This document shows positions 48,763 to 56,534 of a stretch of DNA of 64,000 nucleotides, one piece after another. The position numbers and the translations under genes were made by a program. The stretch covers positions 62,002 through 126,001 of the forward strand of contig NZ_NEGJ01000008.1 in NCBI RefSeq assembly GCF_002135415.1. Reading direction: 5' to 3'. The notes below the pieces were generated by a model. It was not told where the DNA came from. It saw nothing but the letters and a program-made list of their open reading frames with translations, and did not search any database. Within the stretch, counting starts at the first letter, position 1; every line of letters starts with the position of its first letter. The DNA is from Acinetobacter sp. ANC 3832. Its GTDB lineage: Bacteria; Pseudomonadota; Gammaproteobacteria; Pseudomonadales; Moraxellaceae.

Positions 48763-49923
48763 TTACGATACTTTTTGTACCTTATTCGGCAACCAATATA
48801 CAAATAACAATCCAAATAAAGTCGATAGCCCTGCAAGAATGAAGACCATTTGCCCTGAAATGACTTCCCAATAATGACCAGCCAAAATACTACCCGAAGC
48901 TACCCCTAATCCCCACATCGTGCTATATAAAGCCTGCCCACGACCTTGCTGACCTACAGAAAAGTTTTGAAAAATAATGCGCATTGCAATCATGTGAAAT
49001 AATCCAAAGCTAAAAGCATGAATCGTCTGTGCCGTGAATTGCATAATGAAAGACTGTGGAAATATTCCAACCAGAACAAAACGTAATCCTGTCATCAATA
49101 AACATGTGATTACTAAATTCCGCCATGAAAATCGATTCAGAAAAAATGTTGCATAAGCAAACATAATAATTTCAGCAATCACCCCCACTGACCATAAAAA
49201 ACCAATCTCAATCGTACTAAAATGAGCTTGTTTTAAATAATTGCTATAAAAGCTATAAAAAGGAGCTTGAGCAAAAAGTAAGGTAAATTCAATAATAAAG
49301 AATGCAGCAACAATGGGACGTTTAAGAATAGGCAAAAGGGGTTCTAATATTTTTTGTGAGCTTGGTGCAGAATCAGGTTCTTTGACTGTAAATGACCAAA
49401 GGAAAGCTGTAAAAGCGATGCATAACAGCATAATTGGCAACATCGAAATAGGAATAATTTCAAGTAAAGCCCCTATACTAAATACCCCTACAATAAAACC
49501 AATTGAACCCCACTTCCTTACTTTTCCATATAACTCCGCCCTTTGATCACCTAGCCAAAATAAAGTGACTCCCTCAAACTGCGCCAAAATTGCATTTTGA
49601 AAAAAACTGAAAATCAGCATGAGTAAGGCAATAGGTTGAAAGTTATTTGGAATCACAAAAATCAAAAACCAAATCGTTGCTTCCATCCATGTTGCAATAC
49701 GAACCAGTAACATGCGTTTACCTGATTTATCTGCCACCCATCCCCAAATAAAAGGTGCAAAAAAGCGTGTGATAATCGCAATAGAAGATAAAATACCAAT
49801 TTCTTGATAATTAAAGCCTTGATCTTGAAGGTATAAGCTCCAATAAGGCATGAATGTCCCAACAATTGAATAGTAGAAAAAATAGAAACCTGCAAGGCGA
49901 TGATGGATAGGTAGGGAGAGCAT
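48763..49923 (-). CDS. MFS transporter of the phenylpropionate permease (HcaT-like) group
   Basis: The protein has 386 residues with twelve predicted helices. The loop after helix 2 reads GWVADKSGKRMLLV, the MFS signature. The start FYFFYYSIVGTFMPYWSLYL and LFWLGDQRAELYGKVRKWGSIGF in pieces (LYGKVRKWGSIGF) are typical of the PPP family, which includes HcaT. It would import a small organic acid or sugar with protons; the substrate is unknown. It is a single gene, its start next to the left edge of the accessory region. Confidence 0.82.
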   Translation of the reverse strand: MLSLPIHHRLAGFYFFYYSIVGTFMPYWSLYLQDQGFNYQEIGILSSIAIITRFFAPFIWGWVADKSGKRMLLVRIATWMEATIWFLIFVIPNNFQPIALLMLIFSFFQNAILAQFEGVTLFWLGDQRAELYGKVRKWGSIGFIVGVFSIGALLEIIPISMLPIMLLCIAFTAFLWSFTVKEPDSAPSSQKILEPLLPILKRPIVAAFFIIEFTLLFAQAPFYSFYSNYLKQAHFSTIEIGFLWSVGVIAEIIMFAYATFFLNRFSWRNLVITCLLMTGLRFVLVGIFPQSFIMQFTAQTIHAFSFGLFHMIAMRIIFQNFSVGQQGRGQALYSTMWGLGVASGSILAGHYWEVISGQMVFILAGLSTLFGLLFVYWLPNKVQKVS

Positions 49924-49993
49924 AAGGTAGTAATCAGTTGTATTTTCAAATAGTTAGTGAAATAAAGAGTTGTATAGGTTTGTACTCAAAAGT

Positions 49994-50068
49994 ACTCATT
50001 TGTAGTTCAACTGTATACAAATGAGTATACAAATCTTTTTAAACTAAATTATTACAAAATTTGTATAC
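49994..50068. repeat. Three copies of GTATACAAAT and an 11-bp inverted repeat
   Basis: ACTCATTTGTA (49994-50004) and TACAAATGAGT (50016-50026) form a perfect 11-bp inverted repeat. GTATACAAAT occurs at 50013-50022 and 50025-50034 and, inverted, at 50059-50068. The cluster sits exactly between core sequence and the prophage-like genes, so an attachment or protein-binding site is possible. Confidence 0.5.
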
Positions 50069-50092
50069 TGCAATCTATCTATCCAATTATAA

Positions 50093-50115
50093 AGAAAAAA
50101 CCGCCCTAAGACGGT
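50093..50115 (-). terminator. Terminator after the BRO-type gene
   Basis: On the minus strand ACCG pairs with CGGT around an 8-base loop, then TTTTTT. It is just past the stop of the antirepressor-like gene. Stem is short. Confidence 0.6.
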
Positions 50116-50123
50116 CTAATTTT

Positions 50124-50920
50124 TTACTTCAATAATAAGTATCTTTGGTGAGGCAGCATATTCAGCTCAAACATATGTTCATAGTCATAATTTGGTAATT
50201 CAATATCATACTTTTTACATAAATCCTTTATAGCAGAAGTTATATAGAACATATTGTCATGCAACATTGACTCTAGTAATGGGTTTAGTTTACCCAATGT
50301 TGGACTGTGTGTTCTCCACCATGCTTGAAATAGTTTAGCGTGAATACAAAGTATTTCTATAGATTGATTTTCATCTATATGAACATCCCCTTTTGCCTTG
50401 ATACTTAAAGTTTCTAGATAATCTACAGCATCTTGGAAATGGATAGCCAAAAGCTCATTGTAGCGTGGTATGCGGAAGTGCTTGTTGTGTCTACCCCAAA
50501 GTTCAGTACGTTTCTTTACACTACCCTCGCAACGTCGATCGACAATTTCTTTCAGACAGGCTTGTTGTTCTGCGTTAATTTTTACTCGGGTGTCTATTTG
50601 CCGTTGCAGTACTTCCTTGTCCAGTACATCGAGTACCCATTTGCGGAATTCTTTGGCAATTGGTGTTCGGGCAAACATAGCAATTAGGTGACAGCCACGT
50701 AATGAAAAAACCCGTACCGTCAAATTGACGGTCTGAGGATTTTCAATAACTCGTGTCATATTAAAGGTAAATTCATCTGATCTTCGATTAAAGATTTGAG
50801 TGACTTTATCAGAACGCGTATATCCAAGCATTTCAGCCAATTCTGATGAAGTAATCCAAATTAGATTATCATTTTGATTACTGGATTAAAATTCATGTCA
50901 TTAAATGATAGACTGTTCAT
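50124..50920 (-). pseudogene. BRO-N antirepressor-like phage gene with a frameshift near its start
   Basis: A perfect AAGGAG site seven bases before the ATG at 50920 opens MNSLSFNDMNFNPVIK, the usual beginning of such proteins, but the frame stops at 50861. The rest is in another frame: DNLIWITSSELAEMLGYT and the BRO-N core VRVFSLRGCHLIAMFARTP with KEFRKWVLDVLDKE. One added A in the AAAA at 50871-50875 would join them. From the internal ATG at 50840, 238 residues remain, lacking the first strands of the domain. BRO-N/Ant proteins counter phage repressors. A divergent Arc-like repressor stands opposite. Confidence 0.8.
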
Positions 50921-50948
50921 GTCTAATCTCCTTGCAGGGATAGATAGA

Positions 50949-50987
50949 AGCCTCGATAGCCGTCCAAAGTTCTCGAGGCTTTTTTTT
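50949..50987 (+). terminator. Strong plus-strand terminator upstream of the antirepressor
   Basis: AGCCTCGA and TCGAGGCT form a perfect 8-bp stem followed by eight Ts (50980-50987) on the plus strand. No plus-strand gene lies to its left, and on the minus strand it is part of the untranslated leader of the antirepressor. It would end an RNA running antisense to the antirepressor ribosome site. Confidence 0.75.
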
Positions 50988-51043
50988 GCACCTAAATATA
51001 GGTGCATTGACATTAATCTACATGCACCTATAATTAGTGTCAA
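50987..51043. promoter_or_regulatory. Overlapping divergent promoters with repeated operator half-sites
   Basis: Plus strand: TTGACA (51007-51012), 16 bases, TATAAT (51029-51034), aimed at the Arc-like gene. Minus strand: TTGACA (51043-51038), 17 bases, TAGATT (51020-51015), aimed at the antirepressor. The half-site TGCACCTA occurs at 50987-50994, inverted at 50999-51006 (a 20-bp palindrome with centre AATA), and again at 51023-51030 inside both promoters. The layout fits a switch bound by the ribbon-helix-helix protein encoded next door. Confidence 0.75.
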
Positions 51044-51061
51044 TAGCAATGGAGATCATAG

Positions 51062-51544
51062 ATGCAAAAACAGACTAACTTTATTAAAACACAAGTCCGC
51101 TTACCTCCTGAAATTCATCAAGATGTTACGAACTTTGCTGAAGAAAATGAACTTTCAATGAATAGTGCTTTTATTGAATTACTAAAAACAGCTTTAGTTA
51201 AAAAGGAATCTCGCTCTTCAAACTTTTCAGAAGTAAAAGTTATTAATCTTAAAAACGGTATCAAACGATTAGTTTTCGGGAAATTAGTAAATGTACTAGA
51301 TCTTGATTACTCTCAAGACTTAAGTACTTTAAAAAAAGATATTCAGTTATCTTTAAATGCCTTAGCGGAATCTTCATTTAGACACAGATTGTCATTTTGG
51401 ACAAAAGAAGTGTATGTTCATCAAGGCGGACATCATATTGATGTTGTCGATAATGGTAAAGGAAGCCTTGGTTGGTTGGTTGTTGAAGATCATATTACTG
51501 ATGAATTTACGGAAAATTTTCATAAAAAAAACAACGAAAAGTAA
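51062..51544 (+). CDS. Arc-like ribbon-helix-helix DNA-binding protein
   Basis: The protein has 160 residues. The first 45 follow the Arc/MetJ pattern: a strand FIKTQVRLPPE, then helices around IHQDVTNFAEENELSMNSAFIELLK. The remaining 110 residues (KNGIKRLVFGKLVNVLD, WTKEVYVHQGGHHIDVV) form a separate domain with no family I know, so the protein is three times the size of phage Arc. GGAGATC lies before the ATG. A consensus promoter with operator repeats lies just upstream, and the antirepressor-like gene faces it. It should repress both genes. Confidence 0.8.
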   Translation: MQKQTNFIKTQVRLPPEIHQDVTNFAEENELSMNSAFIELLKTALVKKESRSSNFSEVKVINLKNGIKRLVFGKLVNVLDLDYSQDLSTLKKDIQLSLNALAESSFRHRLSFWTKEVYVHQGGHHIDVVDNGKGSLGWLVVEDHITDEFTENFHKKNNEK

Positions 51545-51561
51545 GTCACCACTTACTTTTT
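51537..51561 (+). terminator. Terminator after the Arc-like gene
   Basis: AAAAGTAAGT pairs with ACTTACTTTT around a 4-base loop, overlapping the stop codon region, with a short T-run. Confidence 0.75.
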
Positions 51562-51666
51562 ATTGATACTACCTAAGGCTCTATTCCTAATAGTGGAAGT
51601 TTTAGAGATTAAAATGCTTATATAATAAGCCTTATTACTTTTTCAACGATTATTTATAGGTTAGAA

Positions 51667-52161
51667 ATGAATCCAATTGAAACTATTTTAGATCTAATGT
51701 CTGATTATATTAAAGAAGAATCTTGGGCTGGTGCTTGTTTTGCTACGTCGGCTATAAATTATATTTTATTAAATGAACTTAATACCCATTCAAAGCCTAT
51801 GCTAGGAGTTGTAAACATAGATGGGCATATTTTTGATCATGCTTGGTTAGAAATTAATGATCAAGTATATGATGTAGCTATAGTTTTAGGCATTACAACA
51901 AAATTCTTTCATTGTCTTCCTAAAGAAGGCATTCGCGGTCAAGAATATGAGTTTGCAAATTTTCGAACAGGTCAATCATTAGATGTAAAAACAACTCATG
52001 GTCTCACAAACTTTAAGAAGTTTATGAAAAATTCTCCTTATTTTAATAAGAAAATTGATTATTGGGATGTTGTTATTTTGCTCGGTAAAAGAATAGGCCT
52101 TACGCTATACAAGCAGAAACTCATTCAAAAGTATGGAAATACAAAATGGACTATAGTGTAA
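51667..52161 (+). CDS. Small transglutaminase/papain-fold-like protein
   Basis: The protein has 164 residues and no signal peptide. A Cys in SWAGACFATSAINYILL near residue 24, a His in IFDHAWLEIND near 60, and an Asp in QVYDVAIVLG near 69 appear in the order and spacing of transglutaminase-like cysteine enzymes, including the lasso-peptide B2 type. That makes a protease or transferase possible, but overall similarity is not something I can confirm. AGGTTAGAA precedes the ATG. It is a single gene with its own terminator, in the phage-like region. Confidence 0.6.
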   Translation: MNPIETILDLMSDYIKEESWAGACFATSAINYILLNELNTHSKPMLGVVNIDGHIFDHAWLEINDQVYDVAIVLGITTKFFHCLPKEGIRGQEYEFANFRTGQSLDVKTTHGLTNFKKFMKNSPYFNKKIDYWDVVILLGKRIGLTLYKQKLIQKYGNTKWTIV

Positions 52162-52184
52162 AAAGCACCTTACGGTGCTTTTTT
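52161..52184. terminator. Bidirectional terminator between two small genes
   Basis: AAAAGCACC and GGTGCTTTT pair around TTAC, with T-runs on both strands. It overlaps the last codons of the minus-strand gene at 52170 and starts at the stop of the plus-strand gene. Confidence 0.88.
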
Positions 52185-52790
52185 AAATTGAATTCCATGG
52201 ATAAAAGCTGAGAAATCAAAACCATGAAACCAACCTAATGTGCTGAAAAATAATGCTACCCATGTAAGCATTAAGACAAATCCAGTATAGATAGGTACGC
52301 GACTAACAGAATATTTTGTTGTAATAATTTTATTATAATTTTTTTCTAAAAATTTACTTTCTGGTTTGTTAATTTTTTTAATCACCTTTTCCTTAAACTT
52401 TTTCATTTCCTCTTTTTCTTCATCTGTCTCCGCACTTAAACTGAATAGAGGAATAAAGTTATCTTTCCCAATTGTATCCTTTAACTTATTTTCGATTTCA
52501 CTAGTTTTAAGTTCCCACCATTCCTGCCAATATTTAGCACCTGCAGCAACTTTAATTTGATGACCAGAAATAATAATTCCAGAAAAACAAATAATAAATT
52601 CAACAATAGGCTTTGGAGCTTGATTACTAAAAACTGCTGCTAATAACACACCTTGAAATAACATAAAAAAATTATTTCTATTTATAAGTTGTGAAATCTC
52701 AAAATTTCTTGTTTCAATAGCTAATTTATACACAGCTTTAAGCTCTGAAATTTTGGCTTTATTTGAATCTATTCCATCATCATTAGACAT
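52170..52790 (-). CDS. Membrane protein with two hydrophobic hairpins (RipA-like?)
   Basis: The ATG at 52790 gives 206 residues (a GTG three codons earlier is open). Two hydrophobic segments near 45-85 (FFMLFQGVLLAAVF, IVEFIICFSGIIISG) and a third near 175 (IYTGFVLMLTWVALFFSTLGW) flank a charged, Lys/Glu-rich cytoplasmic stretch. The RNNFFMLFQ motif after a helical N-terminus recalls the RipA-type octameric membrane proteins, but this is memory of a pattern, not an alignment. Function in the island is unknown. Confidence 0.55.
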   Translation of the reverse strand: MSNDDGIDSNKAKISELKAVYKLAIETRNFEISQLINRNNFFMLFQGVLLAAVFSNQAPKPIVEFIICFSGIIISGHQIKVAAGAKYWQEWWELKTSEIENKLKDTIGKDNFIPLFSLSAETDEEKEEMKKFKEKVIKKINKPESKFLEKNYNKIITTKYSVSRVPIYTGFVLMLTWVALFFSTLGWFHGFDFSAFIHGIQFKKAP

Positions 52791-52969
52791 ATAAATCACT
52801 GCGTTGATAAAAGCTTGCAGGTGCTTGCAGGCTTTTAATTTTGATAATACATACTTTTATTAAATAAGTTTTTTATATAACTTTTATTCTTCTAAAACAT
52901 ATGCTTGACACATTTAGATACTTATTTGGTTGATGAAAAGAGTATCTTGAAGTACTTTTTTAATTCAGG

Positions 52970-53344
52970 CTAAGAATTGTTAACACTCCAAGTATCTGTT
53001 GTTTGCACACAATGCTGACAACGCATATCTTGCTGAATGTAAGCCCCTAATAAACTTTCTTCATCAATAAATCCATCACCAATACATGAAGATGAACCAT
53101 CTTCATGCTCTCTGATCATTCCATCACAAAGGACTTTATAAATTAAAGGTTTAATTGAATTCTCATAATGAAATTGCTGATGACTACTCATTTTCGAGAA
53201 GTTATTTGGATCACCTAATAAAAAATGGGCTACACCGATACTTGCATCTGGCTTAATATTATTCTCTTCTGCAAGTGCAATAATTGACTCTTCTTCATTT
53301 TCAACAATATGTTGCAAAACACTGATTTGATCTGTATTTAACAT
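52970..53344 (-). CDS. Hypothetical protein paired with a small Cys-rich protein
   Basis: The protein has 124 residues, acidic, mostly helical at the N-terminus (ISVLQHIVENEEESIIALAEE), with a C-terminal pair CQHC near residue 112 and two more Cys (VLCDG, SSCIG). It could bind zinc. It lies 16 bp downstream of a second small Cys-pair protein on the same strand, so both are likely one transcript. No signal peptide. I do not recognise the family. The ATG follows AGGAGCTAGTA, a good ribosome site. Confidence 0.6.
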   Translation of the reverse strand: MLNTDQISVLQHIVENEEESIIALAEENNIKPDASIGVAHFLLGDPNNFSKMSSHQQFHYENSIKPLIYKVLCDGMIREHEDGSSSCIGDGFIDEESLLGAYIQQDMRCQHCVQTTDTWSVNNS

Positions 53345-53360
53345 TACTAGCTCCTAATCT

Positions 53361-53558
53361 TTATTCTTCTGAAATATGCGTATCACATAAAGCACACTCT
53401 TCTCCATAAGAAGAATCATAGCTTCCATTGACAGCTACAATAGGAGAATCTTCAGAATTGGCATGGTTATTAATACATTCATTACAAACATTTGCTTGCG
53501 GATATTGATCGCTAGCACGATCAGCCGACATATCACCCCATAATGTACATAACTGCAT
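53361..53558 (-). CDS. Small zinc-ribbon-like protein
   Basis: The protein has 65 residues with two Cys pairs, VCNECIN near residue 24 and ECALCDT near 54, spaced as in a zinc ribbon, plus one further Cys. It starts MQLCTLWGDMSADRAS and is acidic. GAGGGAAA precedes the ATG. It forms a pair with the gene at 52970-53344. The function is unknown, and such proteins often accompany phage or plasmid genes as small regulators. Confidence 0.6.
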   Translation of the reverse strand: MQLCTLWGDMSADRASDQYPQANVCNECINNHANSEDSPIVAVNGSYDSSYGEECALCDTHISEE

Positions 53559-53637
53559 AGTATTTCCCTCTTTATTTTTTGAATATATAGGGTACTAATA
53601 TTTCAACATTAAGTAAAATTATTTTTTTGAAATATAT

Positions 53638-53665
53638 AAAAAAAAGCGCAATTAAGCGCTTTTTT
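53638..53665 (-). terminator. Intrinsic terminator
   Basis: AAAAAGCGC and GCGCTTTTT pair around AATTAA; the minus strand then has a long T-run. It overlaps the stop codon of the ImmA/IrrE fragment. Confidence 0.8.
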
Positions 53666-54218
53666 CTACAACCCTTAAAACTCTTGGCTTTCTTGGAACT
53701 TCTATTCCAACCAAGTTCTCGAGAAAACCAACATTCACATCCAAAGCTTTAGCTATATCCTCTGCAAAGATTTTCTTTTTCGCAAGCATAGCAAAGCAGG
53801 CTTGAAGGAGCTCAGGTTTCTCCTTAGGGATTAAATGATCTTCTTTTTCAGTAATAGATTCACTGTTTTTTCTCAAAGCAATTACACCACTGGTGTATTG
53901 TTCTTGAGTCAATAAACCTAAAGACTTTGCTCTATAAAAAATCGTAGACTTACTTACCTTCCAAGTCTGCTTAAATTCACTCAATTTAGACCAGTTATAA
54001 CGACCGCCTCTAAACCATGTAGGGAAATGAGTTCGCATCATTGTTTGAGGAATCAAAAGCGCAGATGCAAACTGATTTGCCTCAGATTCAGTAATACGGT
54101 CACTAGTAACCATACCATCATGAAGTACTAAATGGCCAAGCTCATGAGCAAGATCAAAACGCTGGCGGCATTCACTTTCTTTTGCTTCATTACGAACAAA
54201 AATTGGGCGTGCTCGACT
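53652..54218 (-). pseudogene. 5'-truncated ImmA/IrrE-type metallopeptidase
   Basis: In the frame of the 153-residue C-terminal part, the sequence can be read upstream to an in-frame TAA at 54221, and it contains RQRFDLAHELGHLVLHDG, the HExxH zinc site, followed by ESEANQFASALLIP with the third ligand Glu. No start codon exists between that TAA and the ATG at 54113, so the N-terminal third and any helix-turn-helix are gone. A start at 54113 would lack the HExxH. ImmA/IrrE enzymes cleave phage or element repressors. Confidence 0.78.
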
Positions 54219-54453
54219 TTACAGGCTCACTTCGAGCAGTTTCCTTCTTTACCTGATTAGGGCTAAAGCTGCTATATGAAAGACCAGTACCAGGCATTCC
54301 AACTGTTGTTCTTGTACCCTTTTTTCCAAGGTTTACACGCGCGCCCTTTCCGCCTAGTGAAACACTTGAAACACCCTTTTTCGTAATATTTAAACGTACA
54401 CCCAGTGCTATCTTTAGACTTTTTCTAAAATTAAAACCCACATAAATCTCCAA
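54190..54453 (-). CDS. DUF4236 protein, C-terminally truncated by a deletion
   Basis: The protein has 87 residues. The first 63 match DUF4236: VGFNFRKSLKIALGVRLNIT, GVSSVSLGGKGARVNLGKKG and TRTTVGMPGTGLSYSS are all characteristic. From about residue 78 (SSTPNFCS) the frame has entered the ImmA/IrrE gene out of phase and stops, so the original 3' end is lost. Some DUF4236 proteins continue with other domains. The start touches the next gene upstream. Function of the family is unknown; the domain may still fold. Confidence 0.7.
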   Translation of the reverse strand: MEIYVGFNFRKSLKIALGVRLNITKKGVSSVSLGGKGARVNLGKKGTRTTVGMPGTGLSYSSFSPNQVKKETARSEPVKSSTPNFCS

Positions 54454-54945
54454 TTATCTATAGCTTTTATTGCCACCAGATGTATAACAATATAGACCTC
54501 CACGAGGACCATAACAAAAACTGCCTGAACTACAAGAACAAGATCCTGAATACGTTTGAGTGGTTTTTTTATGTTGATAATTTTTATTCATTGATACATC
54601 TTTTGACGTACTCGATGTAATTTTAGTGGTTGAGTAATTTCTATTGAAACAATACTCAGCAGAGCATAAATATTTCGATGAAACCCATTTGGGAGCATCA
54701 TTTTTTTGTGAAATCCTTGACCAATCTTGACTTATATCATAAATATAAACTTCATCACCCCTATCTAACTTACCTATAACCTTTCCATTAATTGGATTGC
54801 TTCTAATATTTAATGTTTCATTGTTTACAAACTTTTTAGAAATAGTATGAAATTCACTTTCATTCAAATCTAACCCTTCAAAGGCATATGATTCTGGCAT
54901 ATGAATTAAAGTAATAAATCCCAAACACAGCAGAAACTTATTCAT
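54454..54945 (-). CDS. Secreted SH3-like protein with Cys-rich tail
   Basis: The protein has 163 residues. A signal peptide (MNKFLLCLGFITLIHMPESYA-FE) leads to a bacterial SH3 domain: TLNIRSNPINGKVIGKLDRG near residue 44 and WSRISQ...WVSSKYLC, as found in cell-wall-binding proteins. The C-terminal part SGSFCYGPRGGLYCYTSGGNK matches the GPRGG-type basic adaptor motif found in many Acinetobacter surface proteins. It is probably periplasmic. The next gene starts one base later, so both may be translated together. Confidence 0.75.
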   Translation of the reverse strand: MNKFLLCLGFITLIHMPESYAFEGLDLNESEFHTISKKFVNNETLNIRSNPINGKVIGKLDRGDEVYIYDISQDWSRISQKNDAPKWVSSKYLCSAEYCFNRNYSTTKITSSTSKDVSMNKNYQHKKTTQTYSGSCSCSSGSFCYGPRGGLYCYTSGGNKSYR

Positions 54946-54961
54946 AAGAAATTATCCATTT

Positions 54962-55302
54962 TTAATTATTCTTTTTACATACAAAATTTGCTAGATCACT
55001 CTTGCTAGAACCAGGAACTAAATCAAACCATTTTGTTGGGTTGACCTTGTTTGCGTTCACAGAGATATCACTACCACCTATTTCACGCATTTTCATGGTA
55101 GAACAATTCGTTTCTGTCTTGGTGTAATAGGTATCGTAAACACCTATACGCTTATTAATTGCAGTAACAATATTGCCACTACGTTTAGATTCAATTAGAT
55201 AATACTTACCTTTATCACCAGCCACACTACGCGGTATGAGCGTTTCAGCGTATGCTACGTGCCCCCCATTAAAACCAAACTAAAGAGAAGTGTTTTTTTC
55301 AC
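54962..55302 (-). pseudogene. Secreted small protein with frameshift in a run of six G
   Basis: From a GTG at 55302, behind AGGGTG, the frame reads MKKTLLFSLVLMGG, then stops. A second frame continues AYAETLIPRSVAGDKGKYYLIESKR to the end. A seventh G in the run at 55262-55267 joins them into one protein of about 113 residues with signal peptide cut AYA-ET. The downstream 87-residue frame alone lacks the signal peptide. Three Cys remain (NCSTM, FVCKK and none in the signal). The mature part matches no family I know. Confidence 0.72.
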
Positions 55303-55404
55303 ATCATCACCCTTAAATTTTTATGGTAAATTTATAATAAACAATACATTAAATATACTACAATTGAATTTTTATGAAAGATGTTATTAGATCAGATAGA
55401 AATT

Positions 55405-55623
55405 ATGAAATTTTTACTTATCTTAGTTTTGGGGTTCACTTCCATTCAGGCTTATGCCAAAAAATGTGCTGATTTTAGTACTCAGCAGGAAGCACAGAAA
55501 TGGTATGAACAGCGCAAAAAATCAGGGCAAACTGGTTGGAAAAGTTTAGACCGTGATGCCGATGGACATGCGTGTGATTGCTTACCAGGTGGAAATGGCA
55601 CAAAATGCCCGAAGAAGAAATAG
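55405..55623 (+). CDS. Secreted excalibur-domain protein
   Basis: The ATG at 55405 (MKFLLILVLGF, 72 residues) is preferred over one eight codons earlier because it opens the signal peptide, cut near AYA-KK. The mature part is one excalibur domain: CADFSTQQEAQKWYEQ, then the calcium-binding loop DRDADGHACDCLPGG. The two CxC-type cysteines in it are typical. It is a small periplasmic or surface calcium-binding protein; what it does in the island is unknown. No operon partner on this strand lies close. Confidence 0.78.
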   Translation: MKFLLILVLGFTSIQAYAKKCADFSTQQEAQKWYEQRKKSGQTGWKSLDRDADGHACDCLPGGNGTKCPKKK

Positions 55624-55756
55624 TATTTTTCAAATACTTTGAGGAATATAGTCTGTTTTATTAAGACAATATATAGACTACTTAAGGATTAAAATTAACT
55701 TTCATTATTATTTATAATCATTTAACTTTATCAGCTATTATAAAAGTGATGAAAAA

Positions 55757-56200
55757 ATGATTAAAAAATCTTTAAGTAAAATTATACTTCTTAGCCTACT
55801 GACCACACCAGTAACTGTCACTTTTGCATATGATGCTGCAAGTGAAGGACACCGAATGTCTCAACATTTTGTGGAACAACAGCGTCTACAAAATCAACGA
55901 GAAAGAGAGATTCAAGCACAGTGTGAGCGCCAACAACGTGCAATACAAACACAACGTCAGTTTGAACCTTCAAGACAGCAATATAATACTAGACCTGTTT
56001 CTGAAGCTGAAATTAGAAAAGATTTAAACGACTTAGCTGACATCATTAACTCTGATGAGACTAGAGAGTCTATTGAATATATGAAAAATATGAAGTCAGA
56101 TCCTGCGGTAGATTCAAACAGAAGATCATATGAATATGCTGAAGGTTTTTTTACTCTGATGAATGACATAAACCGAAGAGCTTCAAAAATAAACCAATGA
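55757..56200 (+). CDS. Secreted Gln/Arg-rich protein of unknown function
   Basis: The protein has 147 residues. A signal peptide (MIKKSLSKIILLSLLTTPVTVTFA-YD) is followed by a Gln/Arg-rich helix (EQQRLQNQREREIQAQCERQ, one Cys) and an acidic helical domain (SEAEIRKDLNDLADIINSDE). It looks like a coiled-coil periplasmic protein. No family is recognised. Hairpins near 56253-56278 and 56328-56361 follow. Confidence 0.6.
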   Translation: MIKKSLSKIILLSLLTTPVTVTFAYDAASEGHRMSQHFVEQQRLQNQREREIQAQCERQQRAIQTQRQFEPSRQQYNTRPVSEAEIRKDLNDLADIINSDETRESIEYMKNMKSDPAVDSNRRSYEYAEGFFTLMNDINRRASKINQ

Positions 56201-56534
56201 TGATAATTCGTCAGTTCCATATGTTTGTTTTAAGCTAGCAGGTTTAGGTTAAGAGAAGCCCTCAGTAAAGGGTTTCTCAAATAGCTTTATTCTATTGATC
56301 TAATCACCAACGTAAATAGTCACAAAGAAATCATGATGGTGCGCTAAACCCCATGATTTTTCCATATAAAATATTGATACTTAAAGATAACTTTTAAGCA
56401 TTTCGCATAAGGGGTATTATGTTAATTTTAAATTTTCTAAAAAGTTCAAATGAAAGTCTCCTATTATTTCAGCACACATCAAACGAATATTAAAACAGAT
56501 TACTAAGAGTATTTTTAATTTCTTTTCAGTTAAA
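56201..56534. other. Gap with two hairpins
   Basis: GAGAAGCCCT/AGGGTTTCTC (56253-56278) and AAATCATG/CATGATTT with a T-run (56328-56361) are terminator-like on the plus strand. The rest is AT-rich, and no gene is visible on either strand. Confidence 0.5.

Noticed and set aside
50433-50691. Plus-strand frames opposite the antirepressor
   Set aside because: Antisense of a conserved BRO-N domain; no ribosome site or known pattern.
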